Shown here: one piece after another, positions 44,572-56,379 of the stretch
How the letters are laid out: the number at the start of each line of letters is the position of its first letter
How positions within the stretch are numbered: the stretch's first letter is position 1
NCBI GenBank assembly: GCA_947685225.1
Contig: CANTUV010000015.1
Span: 8,060,001-8,124,000 of the forward strand
DNA from: Garcia nutans
Taxonomy: Eukaryota > Streptophyta > Magnoliopsida > Malpighiales > Euphorbiaceae
Direction of reading: 5' to 3'
Length of the DNA stretch: 64,000 bases
Notes under the pieces: model-generated
The model's input: the letters and a program-made list of their open reading frames with translations, nothing else
Databases searched by the model: none
What the model was told of the DNA's origin: nothing
Position numbers and translations under genes: made by a program

Positions 44572-45600
44572 TTCTCCCCCTCTTCAAAAAGATTTATCCT
44601 CAAATCTGCATCATCAAAAGGAGAAAGATCACTTACATTGAAAGTAGCACTAATATTATACGTACCTGGTAAGTCGATCTTGTAGGCATTGTCATTAATC
44701 TTCTCCAGCACTTGGAATGGGCCATCTCCTCTAGCTTGCAACTTGTTCTTCCTTTGGTTAGGAAACCTCTCTTTTCGAAAATGCACCCAAACCCAATCTC
44801 CTACTTGAAACTTCATCTCACGTCTCCCTCTATTTGCAGAATCAGCATATCTCTTGTTCCTTTTCTCAATATTCGCCCTTGGTTTCTCATGCATCTCTTT
44901 CACCAATTTAGCTTTCTTCTCACCATCTAAACTAACAAGCTCATGAGAAGGTAAAGAAACAAGATCCAACACTGTTAGTGGGTTAAAACCACAAACAAGC
45001 TCAAAAGGCGAATATCCTGTAGAAGAATGAATAGCACGATTATAAGCAAACTCAATAAATGGCAAACAATCTTCCCAAGAACTCAAATTTTTACCCACTA
45101 AAGCTCTCAACATGGTACCTAAAGTTCTGTTTACTACTTCTGTTTGTCCATCCGTTTGAGGATGACAAGTGGTGGAAAATAACAACTTGGTACCTAACTT
45201 TCCCCAAAGCACACGCCAAAAGTGAGATAAAAACTTGGTGTCTCTATTAGAAACTATGGTTTTTGGTATCCCATGAATTCGAACCACCTCCCTAAAGAAG
45301 AGTTCGGCCACTAAACTAGCATCATCACTCTTATGACATGGGATAAAGTGTGCCATCTTACTAAACCTATCAACAACCACAAATATGCTATCTCTCCCCC
45401 TCTTAGTCCTTGGTAATCCTAAAACAAAGTCCATACTAATGTCCATCCAAGGAGAACTAGGAATGGGTAATGGCATATATAAACCATGAGGCATAGACTT
45501 AGACTTAGCTTGCCTACAAGCCTTACATATCTGAATTACATCCCTTTTCATATTCGGCCAATAAAAGTGTTCATTCAACATGTCTAAAGTCTTATCAACT
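44343..45600 (-). pseudogene. A2 integrase and LTR-encoded tail
   Basis: 412-codon frame from 45581. HFYWPNMKRDVIQICKACRQ (the first zinc-domain Cys pair is damaged by a short deletion relative to A1), DISMDFVLGLPRTKRGRD, and SNRDTKFLSHFW, where the second catalytic Asp is Asn. CHPQTDGQTEVVNRTL and WEDCLPFIEFAYNR follow, then GDWVWVHFRKERFPNQRK, INDNAYKIDLPGTYN and the tail GPITRSKAKRYQ, ending GAFEGYF at 44343. Uninterrupted from core to tail, but catalysis is unlikely with the Asn change. Confidence 0.93.
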
Positions 45601-47523
45601 CAAAAATGCCCCATCAAACCCCCATAATGTGATTCTAATACTAGAAAATCTCTCATAGAACATCTAGGCATGTATAATTTCGAACCCTTAAACAAAAACC
45701 CATCTTGTCTATAGAAAAAATTAAAAGCACCATGCTCACAAGCATCATAAACATTGCCAAAATCAGAATCACCAACATATAAGTCCTTTATACATTCAAA
45801 TCCAAGCAATTTAGTACTCAAAACATTAAGTAAAGCGTACCTCCTTGAAAGTGCATCTGCCACTACATTGTCTTTACCTTGCTTGTATTTGATCACATAA
45901 GGAAACTTCTCAATCTTCCCAACCCATTTTGCATGTCTTTTATTCAACTTGCCTTGCCCTCTCAAATGCTTCAATGATTCATGGTCTAAATGGATCACGA
46001 ATTCCTTGGGCAGCAAATAATGCTCCCATACTTCCAATGCTCTCACCAAAGCATATAGCTCCTTGTCATAAGTTGAATAATTCAGCTTTGCTCCAATAAG
46101 CTTTTCGCTAAAGTATGCAATGGGCTTCTTCTCTTGCATCAAAACAGCTCCAATACCTACACCAGAAGCATCACATTCATTTTTCAAAAGTAGAATCAAA
46201 GTTAGGTAAAGATAAAACGGGTGTAGTAGAAAGCTTCTCTTTCAAAGCATCAAATGCTTCTTGTTGCTCCTTGCCCCAAACGAATCCCACTTCTTTCTTG
46301 ATTATGCTAGTCAAGGAGGCTGCCAATGTAGAGAAATTAGGGACAAATCTCCTATAGAAGCTTGCCAATCCGTGAAAACTCCTCACTTCTGTCACACTTG
46401 AAGGATTCCTCTTGGATAGCTTTCACCTTCTCTTGATCAACTTCAATTCCCTGCATACTCACAACAAAACCAAGAAAAACAACCCTATTTAGACAAAAAG
46501 AACACTTCTTAAGCTTAGGAAAAAGGTTTTGCTCCCTAAGGATTTCAAGCACTTTCCTAACATGTTCAACATGTTCTTCCTCAGTTTTGCTATAAATCAA
46601 AATATCATCAAAGTAAACTACCACAAACTTACCTAAATAAGCTCTCAAAACATGGTTCATTAATCTCATGAAAGTACTAGGTGCATTAGATAAACCAAAA
46701 GGCATAACTAACCATTCATACAAACCATATTTCGTTTTGAAGGCAGTCTTCCATTCATCTCCCGGCTTCATGCGAATTTGATGATAACCACTCATAAGAT
46801 CAATCTTTGTGAAATATCTCGCCCCATGCAATTCGTCCAACATGTCATCAAGTTTAGGAATTGGATGTCTATACTTCACAGTAATCTTGTCACAGCCCTA
46901 CAATCAAGACACATCCTCCAAGAACCATCTTTCTTGGGTACTAATAAGACTGACACGGCACAAGGACTAAGGCTCTCGCGAACCAAGCCTTTCTCTAAAA
47001 GCTCTTCAACTTGTCTTTGCATCTCTTTTGTCTCCATAGGATTGCTCCTATGTGCTGGCAGGTTTGGAATTGTAGAACCGGGTATGAAGTCAATTTGATG
47101 TTCAATCCCTCTTAATGGCGGCAAACCACTAGGAAGGTCTTCAGGAAACACATCCTTAAAATCCTGCAACAAAGACAAAAAACTAGAAGGTAAAGAATCA
47201 AGAGATTCTTCACTGTCAGCAAGTAACGATTCTTTATACATAATAATGAGTACAGGCTGTCCTACATCTATCTCTCTTGCTCTTGCATAAAAAGTATGCT
47301 TTGCTTTTTCTCCTTGCTTATTTTCTCTCGTCAATGGGACATTTATTTGTTTGCTTACTTTCTTTTGACTCTCAGCCTCTTTTCCCTTTCTACACTCACT
47401 CACTTTATTATTTTCTCTCTCCCTACCCTTAGAATTACCCTTGGGTGTTGAAGAAACATCATTGGCCGAATTTGAACCCCCTTGGTTCATGTTGGCTGAA
47501 ACTTCTTTCTCCCTCTCTAGCAT
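45600..47523 (-). pseudogene. A2 reverse transcriptase and RNase H, split into four frames
   Basis: 47523-46876: linker (REKEVSANMNQGG), LQDFKDVFPEDLPSGLPPLRG, HQIDFIPGSTIPN, LVPKKDGSWRMCLDCRAV. After an indel, 46879-46352: HPIPKLDDMLDELHG, MPFGLSNAPSTFM, catalytic YFDD at about 46608-46620 and FLGFVVSMQGIEVD. 46395-46177: VRSFHGLASFYRRF. 46199-45600: RNase H from ECDASGVGIGA through YSTYDKELYA, HLDHESLKHLRG and ADALSRRY to the integrase zinc region (YGGLMGHF). A frameshift lies between each pair. Confidence 0.9.
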
Positions 47524-47529
47524 CCTCTT

Positions 47530-49239
47530 CTAATATTCATACACCTCTTGAGGTGATAATGGTGCTAGAACAACCTTCTTTCCTTCATAAGTAAAGGTAT
47601 ACTTATTAGAAAAGCCATCATGTTGTGCCCTTCTATCATGCTGCCATGGTCTTCCTAATAGCAAATGTCCAGCTTGCATTGGCACTACATCACACAAAAC
47701 CTCATCTTTATACCATCCAATGGAGAATGGTATCTTGACTTGCTTCAACACTTTTACTTCCCCAGCGTCACTGAACCATTGCAACTTGTAAGGATTGGGA
47801 TGTTTAAAACAAGTTAACCCCAATTTATCCACCATTGTAGTACTAGTAGCATTAGTACAACTTCCACCATTAATGATAAGTGCACAAACCTTACCATTCA
47901 CTAAACACCTAGAGTGGAAAAGATTCTCCCTTTGATCCAAGCCTTTTTCCTTGACTTGAATATTCAAGGCTCTTCTAGTAACAAGCATCTCTCCATGTTC
48001 AACATTCAAGACTTGATTCTCCCAAGCCTCTTCATCATATTCGGCCCTATCACCACGTTCGGCCTCCTCTTCTTCTTCATGTTCAGATTCTGATTCAATT
48101 TCCCCTTCATGGGTAGCAATCATCACCCTCTTATTCGGACATTGAGAAGCAATGTGTCCACTTCCCAAACACTTGTAGCATTTAATTTCCCTACTTGGAG
48201 TAGGTCTAGAAGGTGTTTCCTTGACTGTTTTTGCATCCCCATCATTCGGCTTCTTGAAATTAGGGTTGTAGGAAGAATTCTTTTGGAAAGAACCCTTGTA
48301 ATCCCCTTTGTAGGAACCTCCACTCGAACTTGAACCCTTGAAGTTTGAAGAATTTCCACTAGCTTTAGAGTAGCCAGTTTTCGAAATAGCTTTATTCTTC
48401 AATCTTCTCTCTATCTTCATGGCCTTTTGAACTAACTCTTCCATTGTGTTGAATTCATACATCTCCAATTCATTGGCTATGTTCAAATTCAATCCCCTAA
48501 GAAATCGTGACATCTTCTTGTCTTCATCTTCATCAATATTTGCCCTAGCCATAATCATCTCCATCTCTTTGTGGTACTCTTCCACACTTCTTCCACCTTG
48601 AACTAGTCTTGCTAGTCGATTGTACAAATCCCGAATGTAGTGAGATGGTATAAATCGGCTTCTCATTAGTTCTTTCAAGGTTGACCATTCAGGAATAGGC
48701 CTCATACCTTTCCCTCTTCTATTAGCTTTCAATTGATCCCACCAAAAGGTAGCATATCCTTTGAACTCTACGGCTGCCAAAACTGATTTCTTCTCTTCGG
48801 TGTAGTTATGGCATTCGAAAATCTGCTCAACTTTCCTCTCCCATTCTATGAACTCTTCTGCATTGTTCTTTCCTTCAAAGGAAGGAATCTTCATCTTAAT
48901 AGAAGTAAGGTCACCATCAGTGGTAGGTTGATTTCCACCTTCATCTTCATCTTCTACCCTTTAGGCTACTTCTAGGGCTTCAAGATTTCATTGCCCTTCT
49001 CTCCTAAGCACTCTTCTAGCTCGCATTATAGAATTTGGATGTGCGGCTGGCTACCCTTGTTGCACTTGCTGAATTTGTTGCACTTGTTGCATTTGTTGTG
49101 CTTGCTGTGTTGTATTCTCTTGCAATATAGTATCCATCATCTCCATTCGACCAAGCATTGCTGCCAAAGTGTCATTAAGCCTAGCCAAGCTTTCGGCCAT
49201 AGCTCCTTCTTTGCTAGTCTCTTCTCCTTTTCCAGCCAT
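47530..49239 (-). pseudogene. A2 gag and protease, mostly open
   Basis: Start ATG complement at 49237-49239 (MAGKGEETSKEG). Stops at about 49049, 48962 and 48900 interrupt the N-part (QQAQQMQQVQQIQQVQQG). From 48894 a 454-codon frame holds the gag core (IPSFEGKNNAEEFIEWERK, WWDQLKANRRG, SVEEYHKEMEM), the linker (SSSSGGSYKGDYKG), the CCHC knuckle CYKCLGSGHIASQC and the protease motif IINGGSCTNATS (catalytic Asp changed to Asn), and ends in LAPLSPQEVYEY. It shows the intact reading order that A1 lost. Confidence 0.92.
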
Positions 49240-51115
49240 GTTAACAACCAAACAAACTCAAAGAAACAAGATTAGTAATAATCGAAATTCACTCAAGTGT
49301 TTAGAATTACCTCACTTTTCTTGTCTTCCTTGATTGCACTTCAGAACCAAGCTCACCAACCAACAATTGTCAAGTCGTTCAAGAAACTAGATCCTAAATC
49401 CTAGAACTAGATAGAAAACAAGACAAGTATCCGGAGGCAATGCTAGGTAATTTGCACTACACGATATAAAACCAAGTATCGACACAAGCAAATGATACTT
49501 AGCAATGTAATGGAGTTAAAAGCTAGATAAAGAAATCAGAAATAATGAAGCCAATAAACAAGACAAATTTGGATATAATGAATCAAAAACAACCCACACT
49601 TGGCAAGCTGCTTTATAGACCTAATCAATTCTACCCAAAACGCTAGCTTCTAGACTCTAATTTTGACTCGGAACCCTATGGCAATGAAGGCCTCAAACCC
49701 CAACGCACGCTTCGATATAGGAATCCAAGAACAAGGATAAACCACCCTCTATAGCACCCAATACTTAGCGAAGCAAGAACACTAATGACGGAAGGATTTG
49801 GAAGGACGGATCAGAAGAACGCCACAATCGAAATTGATAAGTTAGTCTGATTCGTGATGCAATCAATGAAAGAAGCAAAATCTCTCACTCTCTCAAAGAT
49901 GGCCGAAATTTGCATAAAAAGCAATCTGAATATAATTTTGTCAAAAGTTCCTCTTACAAGAAAATAAGGCCCTATTTATAGAAAAACAAATTAAAATTCG
50001 TAACGATCCTAACCCTAGTGAAAAAAGGAAAATTACAAAGTCAAAATCCTTGTCAAATAAGGAAAATATCATCCTTACCAACTAAGGAAAGAAGGATCCT
50101 TGTCAAATAAGGAAAATATCATCCTAACCAACTAAGGAAAGAAGGATCCTTGTCAAATAAGGAAAATATCATCCTAACCAACTAAGGAAAGAAGGGAACC
50201 ACATCCCATGTGCATGGGTGTGAACACAGCCCATGTGCATGAAAGAATAGGCTGCCCATGTGACAAAAGTGGTCCCAAAAAACCTAATTTCGTCCAAGGC
50301 CCATGTGCTTGCATGTGGGCTGCCTTCCTTACTCCTCTCTTGCTCCTCTAGCCCATTTTTAAACATTCAGCATCACAATCAGCCTTTGTTGGTCTTCCAG
50401 CTCCATAAAGTCTTGAACATGCAATCCAAGAGTGACGCCATACTTCCTTGCTTTATTCCTTGTCAATGGTCCTTGTTGTAGCACCAAAGGATCCTTGCCA
50501 TGCTGGTTTACATCAAATTCCCACCTATAACACTCAAATAACATGAATATTAAGGTCTGATTTTTGAATTCCAAAAGCCCCTCAAAAGGTGAAATTTCTC
50601 ACCCAAAAATTTTTTATTACTTTTAACCCATCTAGATCTGATCATTAGCACCCAAATAGCAAGAATATCAAACAATTTTTATTGAGGTGGTTTTGTACTC
50701 TCTTTTTTTTTCCTATCACTATCCCCTTGATTCGGGACTTAATTTACTCCCAAGAACTTTTCAAAATCTGGACTTAATTCGCAACCCCAGATTCACTCAA
50801 GACCAAATCGAAATCAAACTTGAACACAAACTCTAGCTTTTGCTTTCTTTCAAGAACCCTAATCTTGGTTTAGAATCCAATTCAGATGCAAGGTCTAGGT
50901 TTCAAAATTCGATCAGACTCCTTTTCCTAGGTTTCGAATTACTCTTTGAACAATCTTTAGGCTTTTCGAATTTTGATATATGACTTTTTTTTCGAAAATT
51001 AAAGACTAGACTCTCTAAGAACCCTAAAACGCAAAGATTTAAAAGACCTAAATTAACAAACCCTAGAAAGACAAAGTAGATAAAAATTACCTTGTAGCAA
51101 GGCTATGATACCAAA
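49240..51115 (-). other. A2 leader, with solo LTR H inside
   Basis: Matches A1's leader (7289-8282) on both sides of H (49664-50515). No coding frame of its own. PBS at 51102-51113. Confidence 0.7.
49664..50515 (-). mobile_element. H: solo LTR of a further CRM-like family
   Basis: 852 bp, TGACTCGG...TACATCA. TSD aattt (49659-49663) against aattc (50516-50520). A1 has TAATTC at the same place without the insert, so the empty site is visible and the left copy changed. The minus frame 50359-50515 encodes a tail with QGPLTRNKARKYG, like the Pol tails of A and B. It contains three near-identical repeats of about 50 bp (GGAAAATATCATCCTAACC unit, about 50060-50195). Confidence 0.9.
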
Positions 51116-52056
51116 TGACCCTTAGCAACGATGGCACCAAACCCAATGTATAACAATGGTAGAGAACTCCTTGAAACTTGATAATCACCTCCTAAGGAAC
51201 CCGATGCCTATAAAGAGACGTGAACTCACTATGATTGAAGGATTTAGTTGGTAAGAAGAAGGAAAACGCCACAACTCTCGTTGATAAGTAAACCTAATTC
51301 TTGATGCAAAGAAAGAATTAAAGAATCCACTCTAATCTCTCTCACACGAAAATTCACAAGAAGAACTTGTAGAAGAATTCAAAATTTTTTAATAATAATG
51401 GTGTGTCCAATTCGGCCTAATAGTGCCCTTAAATAAGGGTTACAAAATTCCTAATTGCATATGAAAAATTAAGACTAAAACATTCCTAATTGCATAAGGA
51501 AAATTAAGACTAAAACATTCCTAATTGCATAAGGAAAATTAAGACTAAAACATTTTTAATTGCATAAGGAAATTTAAGACTAAAACATTCCTAATTGCAT
51601 AAGGATCCTAGGCTTGTAGGGGAAGACACTTCCAAAAACCCAACAAGAATAGGATTTGACAAAGTCAAAACAACTTAACTAATTAAAATAAAAGGATGAG
51701 GACCACAAAATAACAAAAATATCCCCTCTAAATAACTATGAAGATTCGGCCAAGGGTGCAACAAACTCCCTTGGAATTCGGCCAACTTGCATCCATTTGA
51801 CTCTTCCTTGGTAGTTTCGGCCTAGGCTTAGAAATAGCCTTCAAAGGCTCCTTCTTGGCTTCCATTGCATGCTTCTAGAACCATGATATATTTAGGCCTT
51901 CCTTGCAGCTCCATCTCCATCTTCTTGAATGATAATTCTTGAAGCTCTTTGGAAATTTCTTCTTGAATATGTAAAGCCATGCTAGCTTGATATCTCTTTG
52001 CCTTGCTCCTAGTGATTGGTCCACTTACTAGCTTCAAGGGGTCCTTTCTTACATCA
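51116..52056 (-). repeat. A2 5' LTR
   Basis: TGACCCTTAG...TACATCA. It contains several CATTCCTAATTGCATAAGG repeats (about 51440-51605) and keeps the tail frame (minus, 51828-52050). Confidence 0.91.
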
Positions 52057-52061
52057 ACATC

Positions 52062-52447
52062 AAAAATATTTTCTAAATTACTGCCCATAATTCTGACAAC
52101 ATTGATGGGCAGATTCTACATACATTTTGGTGTTGGTTCACATGTGTCTAGTCAAACTAGCACTAAACCACATCAATATTATATTCCAAATTCGTGCTAA
52201 TGTCCATCACCATACTTATAGGTAGATTTTTCATGCTTCTTGGTGAGTTTCTAACTTCCTCTTCATGATCCCTCATATTCAGTACAAGTTGGTCTCCTTC
52301 TTTATTAATCCACCTTAGAATGAAGTGTTGGAACACATGCTGGAGTTTCTTTGATTGTGATCTTGTGATTGGTCCACTTGGCATAATGATATCATCAACA
52401 TATCTGCTGCCTTGTATTCATCAAGCTTGCTTATAGTTTCCTCATCA
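52062..52447 (-). repeat. B3 5' LTR, second piece
   Basis: Completes the 780-bp LTR, ending CCTCATCA at 52447. Minus frame 52163-52384 is the Pol tail (GPITRSQSKKLQH). RT fragment D follows without a TSD. Confidence 0.87.
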
Positions 52448-53021
52448 AAATGTGTTACATGCTCATCTAAAGATTTACTGTATACCAGAATATCATCATA
52501 ATAAACCATCACAAACTTGCCAATGAAAGCATGAAAAACATGACTCATCAATCGTATAAAAGTGCTTGGTGCATTACTTAAACCAAACGGCATGACTAAC
52601 CACTCATATAATCCATGTTTTATTTTGAAAGTTGTTTTCCACTCATCACCCTCACACATTCTTATTTGATGATATCCAGATTTTAAATCCACTTTAGAAA
52701 ACACACAAGCACCATGCAATTCATCCAACATGTCATCTAGCCTAGGTATAGGATGGTGATACTTTACCGTTGGTTTATTGATGGCTCGACAATTTACACA
52801 CATCTTCCATGTCCCATCTTTCTTAGGCACTAAAATTACAGGAACCGCACATGGACTCATGCTTTCTCTCACATACCCCTTATCCATAAGCTCACTTATT
52901 TGTTTTTAGATTTCTTTTGTCTCCTCTGGGTTGCATCCATATGCTACCCTATTTGGAATACTAGCACCTGGAATGAAGTCAATTTGGTACTCAATACCAC
53001 GAATTGCTAGTAATCCTTTAC
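52448..53021 (-). pseudogene. D: truncated reverse transcriptase fragment of an F-like element
   Basis: From about 53021 down: KGLLAIRGIEYQIDF, IPNRVAYGCNPEETK, a stop, MDKGYVRESMSPCAVPVILV, MCVNCRAINKPTVKYHHP, SGYHQIRMCEGDEWKTTFK, MPFGLSNAPSTFI, and the active site as YYDD (about 52496-52510). It ends in DEHVTHF at the LTR of B3. The wording GDEWKTTFK and CAVPI/VILV is nearest to element F. The upstream end is fused to GST exon 1 with no LTR or TSD, so it is a deletion remnant. Confidence 0.85.
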
Positions 53022-54420
53022 GTAATTCACAAGAAGATTCCTGTTCTCATCCACAAAGGAAAACCCATTTGTGAATTTCTTATTGCTGTTGAGTATATTG
53101 ATGAGATTTGGAAGGATAAAAGTCCTCTCTTACCCTCCGACCCTTACCAGAGAGCCCAAGCCAGATTATGGGCTGGTTTTGTTGACAAGAAGTGTAACAC
53201 CCCGATACTCCATATAAATACTATACATATACCTTGTATACATACAGTAAGCATATAAAGTATAAGGATGTCACTTTTCGTTACACTTTAAAAACCTTTA
53301 ACTGAGTTCAAATCATATCTTTCATAAAATATTTCTTTTAATGATCTTATACTTAAATATAATAATAATCTTGTCTTTAATAAAACTTCATTTATACATA
53401 TGAATACATTCTTATAGTAAAATACAGCATAATTAAATTATACATGTATGCAACACACTCTAGTTGGTCTCAAAACACACTTACCTTACTTGTGGCATAC
53501 CGATTGACTTTTAGATCAACCACCTATTCACCTGCGCGATTTACATAACCATGCTAAGCTAAAAAGCTTAGTAGTACAAAGAAATAATTTAAAATATACA
53601 TTTCAAATAAATCATATTTCATATATTAACATCATGTATTACCATTTTCTTATCATATTTACCCTTTTTAATGCACTCTCTATATATTTCCACCATTCTC
53701 ATAATATATATATATACTCCTATACATCATTCCAACAAATCACAATTCAATGACTTAACAAAACCTTCATGAAATAATGCTCACAATTTCCACATCCATA
53801 AACATTTTACACATCATATTATGTTTTCATAAACTCATCATTCAACATAGCTTCTTAAGCCATATTCACTTTCAATCATTTACTTATGTATTGTATACAT
53901 CTCCTTCCATGATTATCATCATATATCACATAATGTTATAGTTCATTCCATAATTCATATTAAAACAAAGACATGCATGGGCCCACAAGACACTAATATG
54001 CCATTCAACTTTCAGAGTTAATGTTTTGGTTTAATTTTCTCATTTATCATTATCCCAACTAGGCTTCAAGGATTAGGTTCAACCAAGCTTCAAGGGGAAC
54101 AAAGCATGCTAAGTATCAACCCAACTTGGCTTCAAGAACCAATCCAACCTAGCTTCAAGGGTTGTAACATCTCAATTAGGCTTCAAGGACTAGACCCAAC
54201 CAAGCTTCAAGGGGAGTAAAACATGTTAAACTTCTACCCAACTTGGCTTCAAGGATCAAGCCCAACCTAACTTCAAGAGATTGTTACTATAGGCATGCCA
54301 CCAATAACAAACTCTGAAAATGGAATAACACATTAGCCACACAACTCATTTATTATTTCATTATCAATTCCATTCTCAATTCTCATCATTATCTAGGCAA
54401 ACATGCCCCACTTGTTTCAA

Positions 54421-54580
54421 TTGAATCATCATAGCCAATCACAATGGCTTCACATGTCATTTGAATTATCATAGCCAATCACAATGGCTTCACATGTCAT
54501 TTGAATTATCATAGCCAATCACAATGGCTTCACATGTCATTTGAATTATCATAGCCAATCACAATGGCTTCACATGTCAT
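54421..54580. repeat. 40-bp tandem repeat, four units
   Basis: Unit begins TTGAATTATCATAGCCAATC. Four head-to-tail units. The other LTR has three (61007-61126). Confidence 0.92.
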
Positions 54581-55077
54581 TTGAATTATATCTTAATTCA
54601 CATTACAACACTTCATCATTCAAGTATACATAATCAATTTCATTGAACATATAGACAATATGTCCATTTATTTCATTGCAATCACTATTACCAACCATAA
54701 TGACATCACATTTCATCACTTCTCAAGGCACATTAATATAATTCATCATTAAAATATTTATCATAACCAATTGCATTGCACATACCTTTTTGAATGATCA
54801 CCATAGCTTTCACACTATACAATTAATAACATTAGTCACATTGTATTAACCATATAATAAATTACTTAACATTGTTGTAAGTCACAAAATCATATAAAAG
54901 AATGCATCTATGTAAGTTGTACTTACCTCAAAAACTACTCCCATTAATCTATACACTTCCTCTTCCAAGAGTTTTCACATTAGGTTAGTGCAACATAATC
55001 TCTTCCAAACCTAATCCAAAGATAATTACACCCATAAGAAGTAAGAATGATGACTGACTAGGGCAAACACAACACAT

Positions 55078-55365
55078 GACACGCTCACCAACACGGGCGT
55101 GTTCCTGATCGTGCCCTAAACCAACAATACAGAAGCTTTGACACGCTCAGTAATACGGGCGTGTTAATGGACGTGTCACTCATTCTGCCTCACAGAAACA
55201 TTGACACGCCCAACAACACGGGCATGTTCATGGCCGTGTCAATTACTTTTTCTCACAGTAGCTATGACACGCTCAGTAACATGGCCGTGTTAATGGTCGT
55301 GTCACAAACATCCAACTCAGTACCATTGACACTCCCAACATTGTGGCCGTGTCACTGGCCGTGTC
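55078..55365. repeat. Array of GACACG...CGTGTC hairpin units
   Basis: Five imperfect units about 62 bp apart, each with GACACG, then ACACGGGCGTGT or a variant, then a closing CGTGTC. They are GC-rich islands in AT-rich DNA. Repeated in the other LTR at 61624-61911. Confidence 0.85.
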
Positions 55366-56362
55366 AGCCAAAAATTATGAATTCGAACTCTCATCCATGA
55401 AAACACAAACACTTCAAAACTCATACTTCATCACCCTTAATCAACATCTTGGTTATATTCATCAATTACCTATCAATTTAACACTTATATCACTTCAATA
55501 TTTCATAATAATAATCATTATATACACCACCATATATCAACTACTCAATTTCCCCAATTCATTCATATGAAACCCTTACTCAATAATTTCAACAATGCAT
55601 CATCATCCTCACAATTAACCATATTATCATCATCTAAATACCAATTCCACACATACATATATTTCAATCTTTCATTATCATCATCATCACACATCAATCA
55701 TATCAAATCCAAACTCAAACAATAGAAATCAATACAAGGAAATGAATACTTACTTGACTATTATGTCAAATCTTCAATAACCATCTTCAATTCTCTCAAA
55801 ACCCATAAGAATTTGGTGTATATGTAGATAAAATCACCTCTCTTTCTCTCTATCCCTCTTTCTCTTTCTCTCTCTCTCGTCCAAGAAGAAGAAGAAGATA
55901 AAGAAGATGAAAAGAAGATCTTTTCTTCTTTTTCTCATGCTTATCATATATATATATATATATATATATTAATAATTAAATACCTTCAAATCTTCACCAT
56001 ACACTTGTCACTCTTTGACTTTCTTTCTTCTTTTTCTTTTAATTATTATTATTATTAATTAATTAAGCTTACTTTCCCACACCACTTTATACCTCATGTA
56101 TATGTGATGTATATGTTGGTATATGTATATTTCTTATATATCACTTTTATATTCCCATATATTTTCCTAAATACCATATATACATATTATCCTTACATAT
56201 ATTACCAACATATCTTCTCACAGCTACTACTCCAATGTACACCAAAATCGGGGTATTAAATTAATTCGTTACTCTTCTTTTGATTTTCAATAGACATTCA
56301 CATTAAATCCATATACAACAATAATTACTCCAAACTTTTAGGGTATATTTTGGGATATTACA

Positions 56363-56379
56363 ATTCTCTCCCCCTTAAA
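56363..56379 (-). promoter_or_regulatory. LARD polypurine tract
   Basis: The minus strand TTTAAGGGGGAGAGAAT lies directly before the 3' LTR. Confidence 0.85.

Larger units (their letters stand above)
43625..52056 (-). mobile_element. Element A2: A-family retrotransposon, nearly full-length
   Basis: Perfect TSD acatc (43620-43624 and 52057-52061). Minus order: 5' LTR 51116-52056, PBS 51102-51113 (plus GCTATGATACCA, one change), leader split by solo LTR H, gag-protease, RT, RNase H, integrase, PPT and 3' LTR 43625-44571. Gag-protease is open for 454 codons, the longest such frame of the A family here, but RT and RNase H are split by indels. The right LTR has a short deletion at its outer end (TGACCCTTAG instead of TGACGCGGACCCTTAG). 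Confidence 0.93.
39554..52447 (-). mobile_element. B3: B-family element with internal deletion, carrying A2
   Basis: Minus strand. 3' LTR 39554-40333 (780 bp), integrase and RNase H, a fused gag/RT remnant, leader, PBS 43217-43228 (altered, plus GCTCTGATAATA), and 5' LTR 43231-43624 plus 52062-52447 (780 bp without A2). Flanks ccccc and aaatg do not form a TSD, and the right flank is RT fragment D. The element was therefore rearranged or shares an LTR after recombination. Confidence 0.85.
53193..56362 (-). repeat. LARD 3' LTR (3170 bp)
   Basis: Contains TTCAAGG-rich imperfect repeats (54055-54279), four 40-bp repeats (54421-54580), five GACACG/CGTGTC hairpin units (55078-55365), a CT-rich tract (55836-55880) and a TA run (55947-55970). 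Frames such as 55161-55400 lie in repeats and are not genes. Confidence 0.9.

Noticed and set aside
54421..54580. CRISPR-like array
   Set aside because: Direct 40-bp repeats without spacers, in a plant LTR; it is a minisatellite.
55161..55400. Small protein repeated in both LTRs (55161-55400 and 61707-61946)
   Set aside because: Its frame is made by the GACACG/CGTGTC repeats; the duplication is simply that of the two LTRs.
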